Below are positions 1 through 9,498 of a stretch of DNA of 64,000 nt, one piece after another. The notes beneath the pieces are model-generated. The model searched no databases. It was not told where the DNA came from and saw only the letters and a program-made list of their open reading frames with translations. This DNA comes from Pseudomonas svalbardensis (GTDB lineage: Bacteria > Pseudomonadota > Gammaproteobacteria > Pseudomonadales > Pseudomonadaceae). The position numbers and the translations under genes were made by a program. Within the stretch, counting starts at the first letter, position 1. Each line of letters begins with the position of its first letter. The stretch covers positions 1,179,001 through 1,243,000 of the forward strand of contig NZ_CP125619.1 in the NCBI RefSeq assembly GCF_030053115.1. The letters are read 5' to 3'.

Positions 1-337
1 GGCGACCGCGGTATTTGCAGGCAATGCTGACGGCGAAGTGAGGAATGCCGCGCAGGAAGTTGGTGGTGCCGTCCAGTGGGTCGATGATCCACAGGTAGTC
101 TTCGCCTTCGCCGCTACCCGGGTGCATGCCGGTTTCTTCGCCGAGAATGCCGTGGGTAGGATAGGCCTTGCGCAGCGCGTCGATGATTTTCTGTTCGGCG
201 GCGCGATCCACCTCGGATACGTAATCCTTGGCGTCTTTTTCGTCGACCTTGATGGTATCCAGGCGCTCGATGGAGCGGAAGATCAATTCACTGGCGCTGC
301 GGGCGGCGCGCAGCGCGATATTCAGCATGGGCTGCAT
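1..337 (-). CDS. suhB: Inositol-1-monophosphatase SuhB, 5' part (C-terminus outside window)
   Basis: Only the first 112 or so codons are present; the gene continues beyond base 1. It starts at an ATG (337) with MQPMLNIALRAARSA, the usual SuhB N-terminus. The metal-binding motifs of the inositol monophosphatase family are visible: GEET near residue 70 and IDPLDGTTNF further on. The family hydrolyses inositol-1-phosphate with magnesium. In Escherichia coli SuhB is also a subunit of the rRNA antitermination complex, and in Pseudomonas it affects virulence regulation (established knowledge). It is divergent from trmJ, with 146 bp between the starts, as in other pseudomonads. Confidence 0.95.
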   Translation of the reverse strand, partial: MQPMLNIALRAARSASELIFRSIERLDTIKVDEKDAKDYVSEVDRAAEQKIIDALRKAYPTHGILGEETGMHPGSGEGEDYLWIIDPLDGTTNFLRGIPHFAVSIACKYRGR

Positions 338-483
338 GGATGTGTCACCTAAGGTTGTTAAAGAAAGCCGGGCATTCTATCAGAAAGTTTCTACAGGTGA
401 AGGTCGGTGTTCGCTTTCATAGCTTAACGGTAGGTTGAGCTGTAAGATTCTGCTCCCCATTAAAGTGTTCGAGAGCGCCTCCC
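338..483. promoter_or_regulatory. Divergent suhB/trmJ intergenic region
   Basis: These 146 bp must hold the suhB promoter (minus) and the trmJ promoter (plus). I do not see a confident -35/-10 pair or an operator, so no site is assigned. Confidence 0.4.
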
Positions 484-1254
484 TTGCTGCAAAACATTCG
501 TGTCGTCCTGGTCAATACCAGCCATCCCGGGAATATCGGCGGGGCTGCGCGTGCCATGAAGAACATGGGCCTGTCGCGGCTGGTGCTGGTCGAGCCGCGG
601 TTGTTCCCGCATCACGAAGCCGATGCTCGTGCTTCCGGTGCCGGTGACATCCTTGAAAACGCGCAAGTTGTCGCCACTTTGGAAGATGCCTTGGTCGGCT
701 GCAATCTGGTGCTCGGCACCAGCGCCCGTGACCGTCGCATTCCCTGGCCGTTGCTCGATCCCCGCGAATGCGGAGTGAAGGTTGTAGAGGAAGCCTCGCA
801 AGGTGCTGAGATCGCCTTGGTCTTTGGTCGTGAAGATTCCGGTTTGACCAATGAAGAGTTGCAGCGATGTCATTATCACGTGCACATCCCATCAGACCCT
901 GAGTTCAGTTCGCTGAACCTTGGGGCAGCGGTGCAGGTGTTGAGCTATGAAGTGCGGATGTCCTGGCTCGCGGCCCAAGGTCAGCCGAGCAAGGTCGAGA
1001 AGGATGAAGTGGCGTCCACCAAAAGTGGTGAGCTGGCGACCATGGATGAACTGGAGCGATTCTATGAGCACCTGGAGCAAACCCTGGTGGCCATCGAGTT
1101 CCTCGATCCGGAAAAACCACGGCACTTGATGGCGCGCCTGCGCCGGTTGTACGGACGCAGCTCGGTCAGCCGGGCGGAAATGAATATATTGCGTGGCATC
1201 CTCACGGAAACCCAGAAAGCGGCCCGTGGCGAGCTTCTTAAGCGGAAGGATTAA
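484..1254 (+). CDS. trmJ: tRNA (cytidine/uridine-2'-O-)-methyltransferase TrmJ
   Basis: A 256-residue SPOUT methyltransferase expected to 2'-O-methylate position 32 of tRNAs in the cytoplasm. The three SpoU-type motifs are visible: [13 protein letters not shown] near residue 18, [13 protein letters not shown] near 115, and [15 protein letters not shown] near 140. The last two form the knotted SAM-binding region. A C-terminal extension of about 90 residues is typical of TrmJ and not of TrmL. The start is TTG at 484, giving [17 protein letters not shown]; this matches the usual N-terminus and no ATG lies nearby in frame. It ends 2 bases before cysE, so the two are probably cotranscribed. Confidence 0.93.
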   Translation: MLQNIRVVLVNTSHPGNIGGAARAMKNMGLSRLVLVEPRLFPHHEADARASGAGDILENAQVVATLEDALVGCNLVLGTSARDRRIPWPLLDPRECGVKVVEEASQGAEIALVFGREDSGLTNEELQRCHYHVHIPSDPEFSSLNLGAAVQVLSYEVRMSWLAAQGQPSKVEKDEVASTKSGELATMDELERFYEHLEQTLVAIEFLDPEKPRHLMARLRRLYGRSSVSRAEMNILRGILTETQKAARGELLKRKD

Positions 1255-1256
1255 AA

Positions 1257-2033
1257 ATGTTCGAGCGTTTGCGTGAAGATATCCAGAGTGTTTTCCATCG
1301 TGATCCGGCAGCGCGCAACGCCTTTGAAGTTCTGACGTGCTACCCGGGCATGCACGCCATCTGGATTCACCGCCTGTCGTCGGCCCTGTGGAGCATGGGC
1401 TGGAAGTGGCTGGCGCGACTGGTGTCGAACTTCGGTCGCTGGTTGACTGGGATCGAAATTCATCCGGGTGCCAAGGTCGGTCGTCGCTTCTTTATTGACC
1501 ATGGCATGGGCATCGTCATCGGTGAAACCGCTGAGATCGGCAATGACGTCACCCTTTATCAGGGCGTGACCCTGGGTGGCACCAGCTGGAACAAGGGCAA
1601 GCGTCACCCGACTCTTGAAGATGGCGTGGTGGTCGGGGCGGGGGCCAAGGTGCTTGGCCCGTTCACGGTCGGCGCCGGCGCCAAGGTCGGTTCCAATGCT
1701 GTGGTCACCAAGGCGGTGCCGGCGGGTGCGACGGTGGTTGGCATTCCAGGTCGGATCATCGTCAAGTCTGACGATGAGCAAGATGCCAAGCGTAAGGCCA
1801 TGGCCGAGAAGATCGGTTTCGATGCCTATGGGGTCGGCGAAGACATGCCTGATCCGGTGGCGCGCGCCATTGGTCAGCTGCTTGATCACCTGCAGGCCGT
1901 CGACGGCCGTCTGGAAGGGATGTGCGGAGCGTTGAAGGACCTAGGCAGCAACTATTGCGCCAAGGATCTGCCTGAGTTGCGCGAAGAAGACTTCGCCTGT
2001 GTCAAGGATAAGGATGAAAGCAAGGCGAGCTAA
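1257..2033 (+). CDS. cysE: Serine O-acetyltransferase CysE
   Basis: Makes O-acetylserine from serine and acetyl-CoA, the first step of cysteine synthesis. It has an N-terminal helical region (about 1-65) followed by a left-handed beta-helix of hexapeptide repeats (about 66-180: [34 protein letters not shown]). The motif with [18 protein letters not shown] holds the catalytic His-Asp area. The length (258) is normal for the pseudomonad form. It follows trmJ after 2 bases and precedes the isc operon, which needs cysteine as sulphur donor, so the context fits. ATG start at 1257. Confidence 0.95.
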   Translation: MFERLREDIQSVFHRDPAARNAFEVLTCYPGMHAIWIHRLSSALWSMGWKWLARLVSNFGRWLTGIEIHPGAKVGRRFFIDHGMGIVIGETAEIGNDVTLYQGVTLGGTSWNKGKRHPTLEDGVVVGAGAKVLGPFTVGAGAKVGSNAVVTKAVPAGATVVGIPGRIIVKSDDEQDAKRKAMAEKIGFDAYGVGEDMPDPVARAIGQLLDHLQAVDGRLEGMCGALKDLGSNYCAKDLPELREEDFACVKDKDESKAS

Positions 2034-2116
2034 CTCCGGGCTGACCCCTTCGCAAGCAATTGCTGGCTGTTCGCGGTCAGCCTTTGCTATGATGCGGCCG
2101 CTCTTTTGCGGGTAAT

Positions 2117-2171
2117 CCTGACTAAAGTACTAGGTCTTATAGTTGACTTAAATACTCGGGAATTGCATACT
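2117..2171 (+). promoter_or_regulatory. iscR promoter with two tandem IscR type 1-like sites
   Basis: Two copies of the pattern GACT-N4-TACT lie in tandem: CCTGACTAAAGTACTAGG (2117-2134) and GTTGACTTAAATACTCGG (2142-2159), 25 bp centre to centre. Both resemble the type 1 IscR operator bound by the [2Fe-2S] form. The downstream one contains a -35 hexamer TTGACT (2143-2148), followed after 17 bp by CATACT (2166-2171) as -10, so bound IscR would block RNA polymerase. This arrangement mirrors the autorepressed E. coli iscR promoter; that it works the same way here is inference. Confidence 0.75.
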
Positions 2172-2202
2172 CGCCCCATTCTGAACTCCGTGGTAATTGT
2201 CC

Positions 2203-2694
2203 ATGCGACTGACTACAAAAGGCCGATACGCCGTGACTGCCATGCTTGACCTGGCGTTGCACGCGCAGCACGGGCCGGTGTCCCTGGCCGATATCTCCGA
2301 GCGCCAAGGCATATCCCTGTCCTACCTCGAACAGCTCTTCGCCAAATTGCGCCGCAGCAATCTGGTGTCCAGCGTCCGTGGTCCAGGCGGCGGCTATCAG
2401 CTGTCGCGCGACATGCAGGGTATTCAGGTCGCCCAGGTGATCGATGCGGTGAACGAATCGGTCGATGCCACCAAATGCCAGGGCCAAGGTGATTGCCATC
2501 AAGGCGACACCTGCTTGACCCACCACTTGTGGTGCGATCTGAGCCTGCAGATTCACGAATTTCTCAGCGGTATCAGCTTGGCTGACCTTGTCACTCGCCG
2601 TGAGGTACAAGAAGTAGCCCAGCGTCAGGATCAGCGCCGTTGCAACAGCAAAGCGCCACACCTGGACAAGATTGAAGCGTCCGCCGTCGAATGA
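2203..2694 (+). CDS. iscR: Fe-S cluster assembly regulator IscR
   Basis: Rrf2-family regulator of 163 residues. The winged helix-turn-helix (about 1-65) starts [15 protein letters not shown], nearly identical to E. coli IscR. The cluster ligands C92, C98, C104 and H107 are all present, so it can carry [2Fe-2S] and sense Fe-S demand. I chose ATG 2203 rather than the TTG at 2197 because it matches the family start. It is the first gene of iscRSUA-hscBA-fdx-iscX and is probably autorepressed through the two sites just upstream. Confidence 0.96.
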   Translation: MRLTTKGRYAVTAMLDLALHAQHGPVSLADISERQGISLSYLEQLFAKLRRSNLVSSVRGPGGGYQLSRDMQGIQVAQVIDAVNESVDATKCQGQGDCHQGDTCLTHHLWCDLSLQIHEFLSGISLADLVTRREVQEVAQRQDQRRCNSKAPHLDKIEASAVE

Positions 2695-2744
2695 CAGCCA
2701 AAGAGCTAGCGGCACGCCAGCCAGCCTGATTTAGGAGATAGTCC

Positions 2745-3959
2745 ATGAAATTGCCGATTTACCTTGATTACTCTGCGACCACCCCGGTTGATCCGCGTGT
2801 AGCGCAAAAAATGAGTGAATGCCTGCTGGTTGACGGAAACTTCGGTAACCCGGCGTCCCGTTCTCACGTGTTCGGCTGGAAAGCTGAAGAGTCCGTCGAA
2901 AACGCTCGTCGTCAGGTCGCTGACCTGGTCAACGCCGATCCGCGTGAAATCGTCTGGACCTCCGGTGCCACCGAGTCAGACAACCTGGCAATCAAGGGTG
3001 CGGCGCATTTCTATGCCACCAAAGGCAAGCACCTGATCACCACCAAGATTGAGCACAAGGCTGTCCTCGACACCATGCGCCAACTGGAGCGTGAAGGCTT
3101 CGAAGTCACTTACATCGAGCCTCGCACTGATGGTCTGGTCACCCCAGAGATGATCGAAGCTGCCCTGCGCGACGACACCATCCTGGTTTCGGTCATGCAC
3201 GTGAACAACGAAATCGGCACCATCAACGACATCGCTGCCATCGGCGAACTGACCCGTTCCAAGGGCATCCTGTTCCACGTTGACGCTGCTCAGTCCACCG
3301 GCAAGGTCGATATCGACCTGTCGAAGCTGAAAGTCGACATGATGTCGTTCTCTGCCCACAAAACCTACGGCCCTAAAGGCATCGGCGCACTGTACGTGAG
3401 CCGCAAGCCGCGTGTTCGCATCGAAGCGACCATGCACGGCGGCGGTCATGAACGTGGTATGCGTTCCGGCACTCTGGCGACCCACCAGATCGTCGGCATG
3501 GGCGAAGCCTTCCGCGTAGCCAAGGAAGACATGGTTGCCGAGAACATCCGCATCAAGGCCTTGAGCGACCGTTTCTTCAAGCAGGTCGAAGGCCTGGAAG
3601 AGCTGTACATCAACGGCAGCATGACCGCTCGCGTACCGCACAACCTGAACCTGAGCTTCAACTACGTTGAAGGCGAGTCGCTGATCATGGCGCTCAAGGA
3701 TCTGGCGGTTTCGTCCGGTTCGGCCTGCACCTCGGCTTCCCTTGAGCCTTCGTACGTACTGCGCGCCCTGGGCCGCAACGACGAACTGGCCCACAGCTCG
3801 ATTCGCTTCACCTTCGGCCGTTTCACCACCGAAGAAGAAATCGACTACGCCGCGCAGAAAGTCTGCGAGGCCGTTACCAAGCTGCGCACTCTGTCGCCGC
3901 TGTGGGACATGTACAAAGACGGTGTCGACATTTCGAAAATCGAGTGGGCGGCACACTGA
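2745..3959 (+). CDS. iscS: Cysteine desulfurase IscS
   Basis: PLP enzyme of 404 residues that converts cysteine to alanine and passes the sulphur to IscU and other acceptors. The PLP lysine is K206 in [12 protein letters not shown]; the catalytic cysteine that carries the persulphide is C328 in [10 protein letters not shown]. The length equals E. coli IscS. A GGAG ribosome-binding site lies 8 bases before the ATG. The gene is 50 bp after iscR and 84 bp before iscU, the longest internal gap of the operon, which contains a nested hairpin. Confidence 0.97.
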   Translation: MKLPIYLDYSATTPVDPRVAQKMSECLLVDGNFGNPASRSHVFGWKAEESVENARRQVADLVNADPREIVWTSGATESDNLAIKGAAHFYATKGKHLITTKIEHKAVLDTMRQLEREGFEVTYIEPRTDGLVTPEMIEAALRDDTILVSVMHVNNEIGTINDIAAIGELTRSKGILFHVDAAQSTGKVDIDLSKLKVDMMSFSAHKTYGPKGIGALYVSRKPRVRIEATMHGGGHERGMRSGTLATHQIVGMGEAFRVAKEDMVAENIRIKALSDRFFKQVEGLEELYINGSMTARVPHNLNLSFNYVEGESLIMALKDLAVSSGSACTSASLEPSYVLRALGRNDELAHSSIRFTFGRFTTEEEIDYAAQKVCEAVTKLRTLSPLWDMYKDGVDISKIEWAAH

Positions 3960-3964
3960 TTTCA

Positions 3965-4018
3965 AGTCGCCGCAAACCGGCCCTGTAAGACGCAGGTTTT
4001 CAGGGCTTAAGAGCGACT
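3965..4018 (+). other. Nested inverted repeats between iscS and iscU
   Basis: AGTCGC (3965-3970) can pair with GCGACT (4013-4018), and inside it CCCTG (3981-3985) with CAGGG (4001-4005). This gives a two-step RNA hairpin in the 84-nt gap. There is no T-run, so it is not a classic terminator. It may stabilise or separate the upstream mRNA; function is inference. Confidence 0.4.
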
Positions 4019-4043
4019 CTCTGATGAGTGAGGATTAAGAATC

Positions 4044-4430
4044 ATGGCTTACAGCGAAAAGGTCATCGACCACTACGAGAACCCGCGCAACGTCGGCAAG
4101 ATGGACGCGGAAGACCCTGATGTCGGCACCGGCATGGTCGGCGCTCCGGCGTGCGGCGACGTGATGCGTCTGCAGATCAAGGTTAACGAGCAAGGCATCA
4201 TCGAAGACGCCAAGTTCAAGACCTACGGTTGCGGTTCGGCCATCGCCTCCAGCTCCCTGGCGACCGAGTGGATGAAAGGCAAGACTCTGGATGAAGCAGA
4301 GACCATCAAAAACACTCAGCTGGCTGAAGAACTGGCTCTGCCGCCAGTAAAAATTCACTGCTCCGTACTTGCTGAAGACGCCATCAAAGCGGCCGTTCGC
4401 GACTACAAGCAGAAGAAAGGCTTGATCTGA
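4044..4430 (+). CDS. iscU: Fe-S cluster scaffold IscU
   Basis: The scaffold on which IscS-derived sulphur and iron are assembled into [2Fe-2S]. The 128 residues contain the three invariant cysteines C37 (GAPACGD), C63 (YGCGSA) and C106 (IHCSVL), plus H105. The LPPVK motif (99-103), recognised by the HscA chaperone, is intact. It is followed by iscA after 34 bp. Confidence 0.97.
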   Translation: MAYSEKVIDHYENPRNVGKMDAEDPDVGTGMVGAPACGDVMRLQIKVNEQGIIEDAKFKTYGCGSAIASSSLATEWMKGKTLDEAETIKNTQLAEELALPPVKIHCSVLAEDAIKAAVRDYKQKKGLI

Positions 4431-4464
4431 CTTTCAAGTTTTGGCGACGAGTAAGGAGTCACCG

Positions 4465-4788
4465 ATGGCTATCAGCATGACAGAAGCGGCTGCTCAACAC
4501 GTGCGACGCTCCCTCAACGGGCGCGGCAAAGGTGAAGGGATTCGTCTGGGTGTTCGCACCACAGGCTGTTCCGGCCTTGCCTACGTGCTGGAGTTTGTCG
4601 ACGAGGTGGTTGCAGAGGATCAGGTGTTCGAAAGTCACGGCGAGAAAGTGATCATCGACCCGAAAAGCCTGGCCTACCTGGACGGCACCGAGCTCGATTT
4701 CGTCAAGGAAGGGTTGAACGAAGGCTTCAAGTTCAACAACCCCAACGTACGCGGTGAATGTGGCTGCGGCGAAAGCTTCAATATCTGA
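4465..4788 (+). CDS. iscA: Iron-sulphur cluster carrier IscA
   Basis: A-type carrier of 107 residues with the canonical ligands C35 (TTGCSGL), C99 and C101 (GECGCGES). It delivers clusters, chiefly [4Fe-4S], to targets. I start it at ATG 4465, which has an AAGGAG ribosome-binding site (4453-4458) and matches the family N-terminus MAISMTEAA. An upstream in-frame TTG at 4441 would add eight unconserved residues. Confidence 0.96.
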   Translation: MAISMTEAAAQHVRRSLNGRGKGEGIRLGVRTTGCSGLAYVLEFVDEVVAEDQVFESHGEKVIIDPKSLAYLDGTELDFVKEGLNEGFKFNNPNVRGECGCGESFNI

Positions 4789-4796
4789 GGCTACTC

Positions 4797-5318
4797 GTGG
4801 GTACTCCTTGTCATTTCGCTTTATTTGAGCTGCAACCGAGCTTCGAACTGGATCTCGACCAGCTGGCTACGCGCTACCGTGAGTTGGCGCGCAGCGTTCA
4901 TCCGGACCGCTTTGCAGACGCTTCCGAGCGAGAGCAACGGCTGGCGCTAGAGCAATCCGCGAGCCTCAACGAGGCCTACCAGACGCTCAAAAGTCCCCCA
5001 AAGCGCGCGCGTTACTTGCTCGCCATGGGCGGTCGCGAGCTGCCGCTGGAGGTCACGGTGCATGATCCGGAGTTTCTTCTGCAGCAAATGGAACTGCGTG
5101 AAGAGCTCGAAGACCTGCAAGACAGCGCCGACCTGGCGGGTGTTGCAGTGTTCAAGCGTCGCCTGAAGACTGCGCAGGATGAACTGAACGAAAGCTTCGC
5201 AGCCTGTTGGGATGATGCAGCGCAACGTGAACAGGCCGAACGCCTGATGCGACGCATGCAGTTCCTCGACAAGCTCACCTACGAAGTGCGCCAGTTAGAA
5301 GAGCGCCTCGACGATTAA
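4797..5318 (+). CDS. hscB: Fe-S assembly co-chaperone HscB
   Basis: J-type co-chaperone of 173 residues that brings IscU to HscA and stimulates its ATPase. It has an N-terminal J domain with the HPD triad (SVHPDRF, about residues 36-42) and a C-terminal three-helix IscU-binding domain (about 85-173). The start is GTG 4797, giving [12 protein letters not shown]. An ATG inside iscA is in frame but would add unconserved residues. It lies 8 bp after iscA and 51 bp before hscA. Confidence 0.94.
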   Translation: MGTPCHFALFELQPSFELDLDQLATRYRELARSVHPDRFADASEREQRLALEQSASLNEAYQTLKSPPKRARYLLAMGGRELPLEVTVHDPEFLLQQMELREELEDLQDSADLAGVAVFKRRLKTAQDELNESFAACWDDAAQREQAERLMRRMQFLDKLTYEVRQLEERLDD

Positions 5319-5369
5319 CCCAGTGCCGCTCCGGTCGCACGCCTGATATACAGATAAGTCCTGATTACG

Positions 5370-7232
5370 ATGGCCCTACTGCAGATCGCCGAACCCGGCC
5401 AAAGTCCTCAACCGCACCAGCGTCGTCTGGCTGTGGGGATCGACTTGGGCACTACCAATTCGCTGGTCGCTGCGTTGCGCAGTGGTCTTTCCGAGCCTCT
5501 GGCTGACGCTCACGGGCAGGTCATTCTGCCGTCTGCCGTGCGCTACCACGCCGATCGTGTCGAAGTCGGCGAGTCCGCCAAACTGGCCGCCGCTACCGAC
5601 CCTTTGAACACCGTGCTGTCGGTCAAGCGCTTGATGGGTCGTGGTCTGTCCGACGTCAAGCAATTGGGCGATCAACTGCCGTACCGGTTTGTCGGCGGCG
5701 AGTCGCACATGCCGTTCATCGACACCATTCAGGGGCCGAAAAGCCCGGTCGAAGTCTCCGCCGATATCCTGAAAGTGTTGCGTCAGCGCGCCGAAGCGAC
5801 GTTGGGTGGCGAACTTGTGGGCGCGGTGATCACCGTTCCGGCCTATTTCGACGATGCTCAGCGTCAAGCCACCAAGGATGCGGCCAAACTGGCCGGTCTG
5901 AATGTGCTGCGTCTGCTCAATGAGCCGACCGCCGCCGCTGTAGCTTACGGTCTGGATCAGCACGCTGAAGGACTGGTCGCTATTTATGACCTGGGTGGCG
6001 GTACCTTCGATATTTCGATTCTGCGCCTGACTGGCGGTGTGTTTGAAGTTTTGGCTACCGGCGGCGACAGCGCGCTGGGCGGCGATGACTTCGACCACGC
6101 AATCGCTGGCTGGATCATCGAGAGCGCCGGTCTGTCCGCCGACCTCGATCCGGGTGCGCAACGCCATCTGCTGCAAACCGCTTGTGCGGCCAAAGAAGCC
6201 CTGACCAATGCCTCGTCCGTTGAAGTGGCTTATGGCGACTGGAAAGCCGAGCTGACCCGTGAAGCCTTCAATGCGCTGATCGAGCCAATGGTTGCCCGCA
6301 GCCTGAAAGCCTGTCGCCGCGCTGTGCGTGATTCCGGCATCGAGCTGGACGAAGTGCATGCCGTGGTCATGGTCGGCGGTTCGACTCGTGTGCCTCGCGT
6401 CCGCGAAGCCGTCGCAGAAGCCTTCGGTCGCGAACCGTTGACCGAAATCGATCCAGATCAAGTGGTGGCCATCGGTGCCGCGATCCAGGCCGATACGCTG
6501 GCCGGCAACAAGCGCGATGGCGATGAACTGCTGTTGCTTGACGTGATTCCGTTGTCCCTGGGGCTGGAAACCATGGGCGGACTGATGGAGAAGGTGATTC
6601 CTCGCAACACCACCATCCCTGTCGCCCGCGCTCAGGACTTCACGACTTACAAAGATGGCCAGTCGGCCATGGCGATCCACGTATTGCAGGGTGAGCGCGA
6701 GCTGATCAGCGACTGCCGTTCCCTGGCACGTTTCGAATTGCGCGGCATTCCGGCGATGGTGGCCGGTGCGGCGAAGATTCGCGTGACCTTCCAGGTCGAT
6801 GCCGACGGTCTGCTCAGCGTTTCTGCCCGCGAGTTGGGCTCGGGCATTGAGGCCAGCATCCAGGTCAAGCCGTCCTACGGTCTGACGGATGGCGAAATCG
6901 CCAAAATGCTCAAGGACTCGTTCCAGCACGCCAGCGACGACAAGGTCGCTCGGGTGTTGCGTGAACAGCAGGTCGATGCTCAGCGCCTGATCGAAGCGGT
7001 GCAGGGCGCCCTCGATGTCGATGGCGAGCGTTTGCTCGACGCCGAAGAGCGCATGGTCATCGAATTGCAGATGCAGGAACTGACCGAACTGATGAAAGGT
7101 ACTGATGGTTACGCCATCGAGCAGCAGACCAAACGTCTGTCGCAAGTGACCGACGCCTTTGCTGCCCGCCGCCTGGACTCGACGGTGAAAGCCGCGCTGG
7201 CGGGGCGCAACCTGAATGAGATTGAGGAATAA
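5370..7232 (+). CDS. hscA: Hsp70-type Fe-S chaperone HscA
   Basis: Specialised DnaK homologue of 620 residues that uses ATP to release the cluster from IscU by binding its LPPVK motif. The N-terminal ATPase carries [12 protein letters not shown] near residue 23, [14 protein letters not shown] near 205 and the [12 protein letters not shown] motif near 335. The C-terminal half is the substrate-binding domain. Length matches the family (616 in E. coli). Operon partner of hscB and fdx. Confidence 0.96.
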   Translation: MALLQIAEPGQSPQPHQRRLAVGIDLGTTNSLVAALRSGLSEPLADAHGQVILPSAVRYHADRVEVGESAKLAAATDPLNTVLSVKRLMGRGLSDVKQLGDQLPYRFVGGESHMPFIDTIQGPKSPVEVSADILKVLRQRAEATLGGELVGAVITVPAYFDDAQRQATKDAAKLAGLNVLRLLNEPTAAAVAYGLDQHAEGLVAIYDLGGGTFDISILRLTGGVFEVLATGGDSALGGDDFDHAIAGWIIESAGLSADLDPGAQRHLLQTACAAKEALTNASSVEVAYGDWKAELTREAFNALIEPMVARSLKACRRAVRDSGIELDEVHAVVMVGGSTRVPRVREAVAEAFGREPLTEIDPDQVVAIGAAIQADTLAGNKRDGDELLLLDVIPLSLGLETMGGLMEKVIPRNTTIPVARAQDFTTYKDGQSAMAIHVLQGERELISDCRSLARFELRGIPAMVAGAAKIRVTFQVDADGLLSVSARELGSGIEASIQVKPSYGLTDGEIAKMLKDSFQHASDDKVARVLREQQVDAQRLIEAVQGALDVDGERLLDAEERMVIELQMQELTELMKGTDGYAIEQQTKRLSQVTDAFAARRLDSTVKAALAGRNLNEIEE

Positions 7233-7234
7233 CG

Positions 7235-7576
7235 ATGCCGCAGGTCATTTTTCTGCCACACGAGAAGTTCTGCCCGGAAGGTATGGTTGTGGAAGCTGAG
7301 CCCGGTACATCCATCCTCGAGCTGGCTCATGAGCACCATATCGAGATGGAGAGTGCCTGCGGCGGCGTCTGCGCCTGCACCACCTGCCACTGTATCATCC
7401 GCGAAGGTTTCGACTCGCTGGAAGAGGCGGACGAGCTGGAAGAAGACTTTCTTGATCGTGCCTGGGGTCTGGAGGCGCAATCGCGTCTAGGCTGTCAGGC
7501 GGTCGTCGGGACTGAAGACCTGACCGTCGAAATTCCGAAATACTCGCTCAACCATGCGGCCGAAGCGGCGCACTGA
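7235..7576 (+). CDS. fdx: Isc [2Fe-2S] ferredoxin Fdx
   Basis: Adrenodoxin-type ferredoxin of 113 residues that supplies electrons for cluster assembly on IscU. The four cluster ligands are at C42, C48, C51 and C87, with an extra conserved C46, exactly as in E. coli Fdx. The gene begins 2 bases after the hscA stop and precedes iscX by 14 bp. Confidence 0.96.
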   Translation: MPQVIFLPHEKFCPEGMVVEAEPGTSILELAHEHHIEMESACGGVCACTTCHCIIREGFDSLEEADELEEDFLDRAWGLEAQSRLGCQAVVGTEDLTVEIPKYSLNHAAEAAH

Positions 7577-7590
7577 TTCAAGGAACTGAA

Positions 7591-7791
7591 ATGAGTCTGA
7601 AATGGGTTGATGTGCTGGAAATCGCGATCCAACTGGCTGAATCCAAACCGGATGTGGACCCGCGTTACGTGAACTTCGTCGATCTGCACAAATGGGTGCT
7701 GGCATTGCCGGAGTTCAGTGATGATCCGACCCGCGGTGGCGAGAAGGTGCTTGAAGCCATTCAGGCCGCCTGGATCGAAGAAGCAGACTGA
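7591..7791 (+). CDS. iscX: IscX, iron-binding modulator of IscS
   Basis: Small acidic protein of 66 residues, last gene of the isc operon. It shows the family pattern MSLKWVDVLEIAIQLAE and the acidic FVDLHKWVLALPEF core. Known homologues bind iron and the IscS surface and tune desulfurase activity (established knowledge). ATG at 7591, preceded by AAGGAA. Confidence 0.94.
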   Translation: MSLKWVDVLEIAIQLAESKPDVDPRYVNFVDLHKWVLALPEFSDDPTRGGEKVLEAIQAAWIEEAD

Positions 7792-7824
7792 GTCTGCGCC
7801 GTATGCAGTTAGGCAATACCCAAG

Positions 7825-7853
7825 AACCCGCGTATAATTCGCGGGTTTAATTT
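7825..7853 (+). terminator. Probable isc terminator whose loop is a TATAAT box
   Basis: AACCCGCG (7825-7832) and CGCGGGTT (7840-7847) form a perfect 8-bp stem followed by TAATTTTT, placed right after iscX. The 7-nt loop is TATAATT, which is also a perfect -10 hexamer (7833-7838) about 45 bp before ndk. The same DNA may therefore end isc transcription and start ndk transcription. No strong -35 is visible. Confidence 0.6.
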
Positions 7854-7883
7854 TTCGCAAATTACCGTTTCTGGAGTTACATC

Positions 7884-8309
7884 ATGGCTGTTCAACGTAC
7901 TTTCTCCATCATCAAGCCTGACGCTGTTGCAAAAAACGTTATCGGCGAGATCACCACTCGTTTCGAAAAAGCTGGCCTGCGCGTTGTAGCTTCGAAACTG
8001 AAGCAACTGTCCAAAGCTGAAGCTGAAGGCTTCTACGCTGAGCACAGCGCTCGTGGTTTCTTCGGCGACCTGGTTGCTTTCATGATCTCCGGTCCGGTTG
8101 TCGTTCAGGTTCTGGAAGGCGAAAACGCTATCGCTCTGAACCGTGAGCTGATGGGCGCTACCAACCCTAAAGAAGCTGCTGCCGGCACCATCCGTGCTGA
8201 CTTCGCTGATTCCATCGATGCCAACGCTGTGCACGGTTCGGACTCCGAAGCCGCTGCTGCTCGCGAAATCTCGTACTTCTTCGCAGCTACTGAAGTAACC
8301 ACTCGCTAA
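7884..8309 (+). CDS. ndk: Nucleoside diphosphate kinase Ndk
   Basis: Transfers the gamma phosphate of ATP to nucleoside diphosphates. The 141 residues begin [15 protein letters not shown] and contain the active-site histidine in NAVHGSDS near residue 117. Length and motif are standard. The gene has unusually many fully codon-optimal stretches, consistent with high expression. It is 28 bp upstream of rlmN. Confidence 0.97.
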   Translation: MAVQRTFSIIKPDAVAKNVIGEITTRFEKAGLRVVASKLKQLSKAEAEGFYAEHSARGFFGDLVAFMISGPVVVQVLEGENAIALNRELMGATNPKEAAAGTIRADFADSIDANAVHGSDSEAAAAREISYFFAATEVTTR

Positions 8310-8337
8310 GCATTGGCTTAAGAGTGAAGGTGAATCC

Positions 8338-9486
8338 ATGACTACATCGACTGTAAAAACCAACCTGCTGGGTCTGACTCAGCTGGAAATGGAAAAATTC
8401 TTCGACTCAATCGGGGAGAAGCGTTTCCGTGCCGGTCAGGTAATGAAATGGATTCACCACCTTGGCGTCGATGATTTCGACGCCATGACGAACGTCAGCA
8501 AGGCCTTGCGCGACAAGCTCAAGGCTATTGCCGAGGTTCGCGGTCCTGAAGTTGTCAGCGAGGACATCTCCACCGACGGCACCCGTAAGTGGGTGGTGCG
8601 CGTGGCGTCCGGTAGCTGCGTCGAGACCGTGTACATTCCCCAGGGCAAACGCGGCACTTTGTGCGTTTCGTCCCAGGCAGGCTGTGCCCTGGATTGCAGT
8701 TTCTGCTCCACCGGCAAGCAAGGATTCAACAGCAACCTCACTGCCGCCGAAGTCATCGGCCAGGTGTGGATTGCCAATAAATCGTTCGGCAGCATCCCGG
8801 CGACCGCCGACCGTGCCATCACCAACGTGGTGATGATGGGCATGGGTGAGCCGCTGCTGAACTTCGACAACGTCGTGGCTGCCATGCATCTGATGATGGA
8901 TGACCTGGGCTACGGGATCTCCAAGCGCCGTGTAACCCTGTCTACATCGGGTGTGGTGCCGATGATCGATGAGCTGTCCAAGCACATCGACGTCTCCCTG
9001 GCGTTGTCCCTGCACGCACCGAACGACGCATTGCGTAACCAATTGGTACCGATCAACAAGAAGTATCCGCTTAAGATGCTGCTCGAGTCGTGCCAGCGCT
9101 ACATGTCGTCCCTGGGTGAGAAGCGCGTGCTGACCATTGAGTACACCTTGCTCAAGGACATCAACGACAAGGTCGAACATGCGGTCGAAATGATCGAGTT
9201 GCTCAAGAACATCCCGTGCAAGATCAACCTGATTCCGTTCAACCCGTTCCCGCATTCCGGTTACGAGCGCCCGAGCAACAACGCGATTCGTCGTTTCCAG
9301 GATCAGCTTCACCATGCCGGCTTCAATGTCACCGTACGCACCACCCGCGGTGAAGACATCGATGCCGCGTGTGGCCAATTGGTAGGACAGGTGCTGGATC
9401 GCACCCGTCGCAGCGAACGTTATATCGCCGTGCGCGAGTTGAGCGCCGAAAACGATATCGCACAGAACGCTGCGAACAATAATTAA
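8338..9486 (+). CDS. rlmN: Dual-specificity 23S rRNA/tRNA adenine-C2 methyltransferase RlmN
   Basis: Radical-SAM enzyme (382 residues) that methylates A2503 of 23S rRNA and A37 of some tRNAs. The cluster motif CX3CX2C is visible as CALDCSFC near residue 119. The methyl-carrying cysteines are expected in the C-terminal [16 protein letters not shown] segment and near the C-terminus of the core. It is 12 bp upstream of pilW, an order typical of gamma-proteobacteria. Confidence 0.96.
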   Translation: MTTSTVKTNLLGLTQLEMEKFFDSIGEKRFRAGQVMKWIHHLGVDDFDAMTNVSKALRDKLKAIAEVRGPEVVSEDISTDGTRKWVVRVASGSCVETVYIPQGKRGTLCVSSQAGCALDCSFCSTGKQGFNSNLTAAEVIGQVWIANKSFGSIPATADRAITNVVMMGMGEPLLNFDNVVAAMHLMMDDLGYGISKRRVTLSTSGVVPMIDELSKHIDVSLALSLHAPNDALRNQLVPINKKYPLKMLLESCQRYMSSLGEKRVLTIEYTLLKDINDKVEHAVEMIELLKNIPCKINLIPFNPFPHSGYERPSNNAIRRFQDQLHHAGFNVTVRTTRGEDIDAACGQLVGQVLDRTRRSERYIAVRELSAENDIAQNAANNN

Positions 9487-9498
9487 GAGAGGATCTCT

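Noticed and set aside
5376..7145. 589-codon open frame on the minus strand
   Set aside because: It lies wholly opposite hscA, whose protein matches the family throughout; the minus frame is a high-GC shadow with no recognisable domain.
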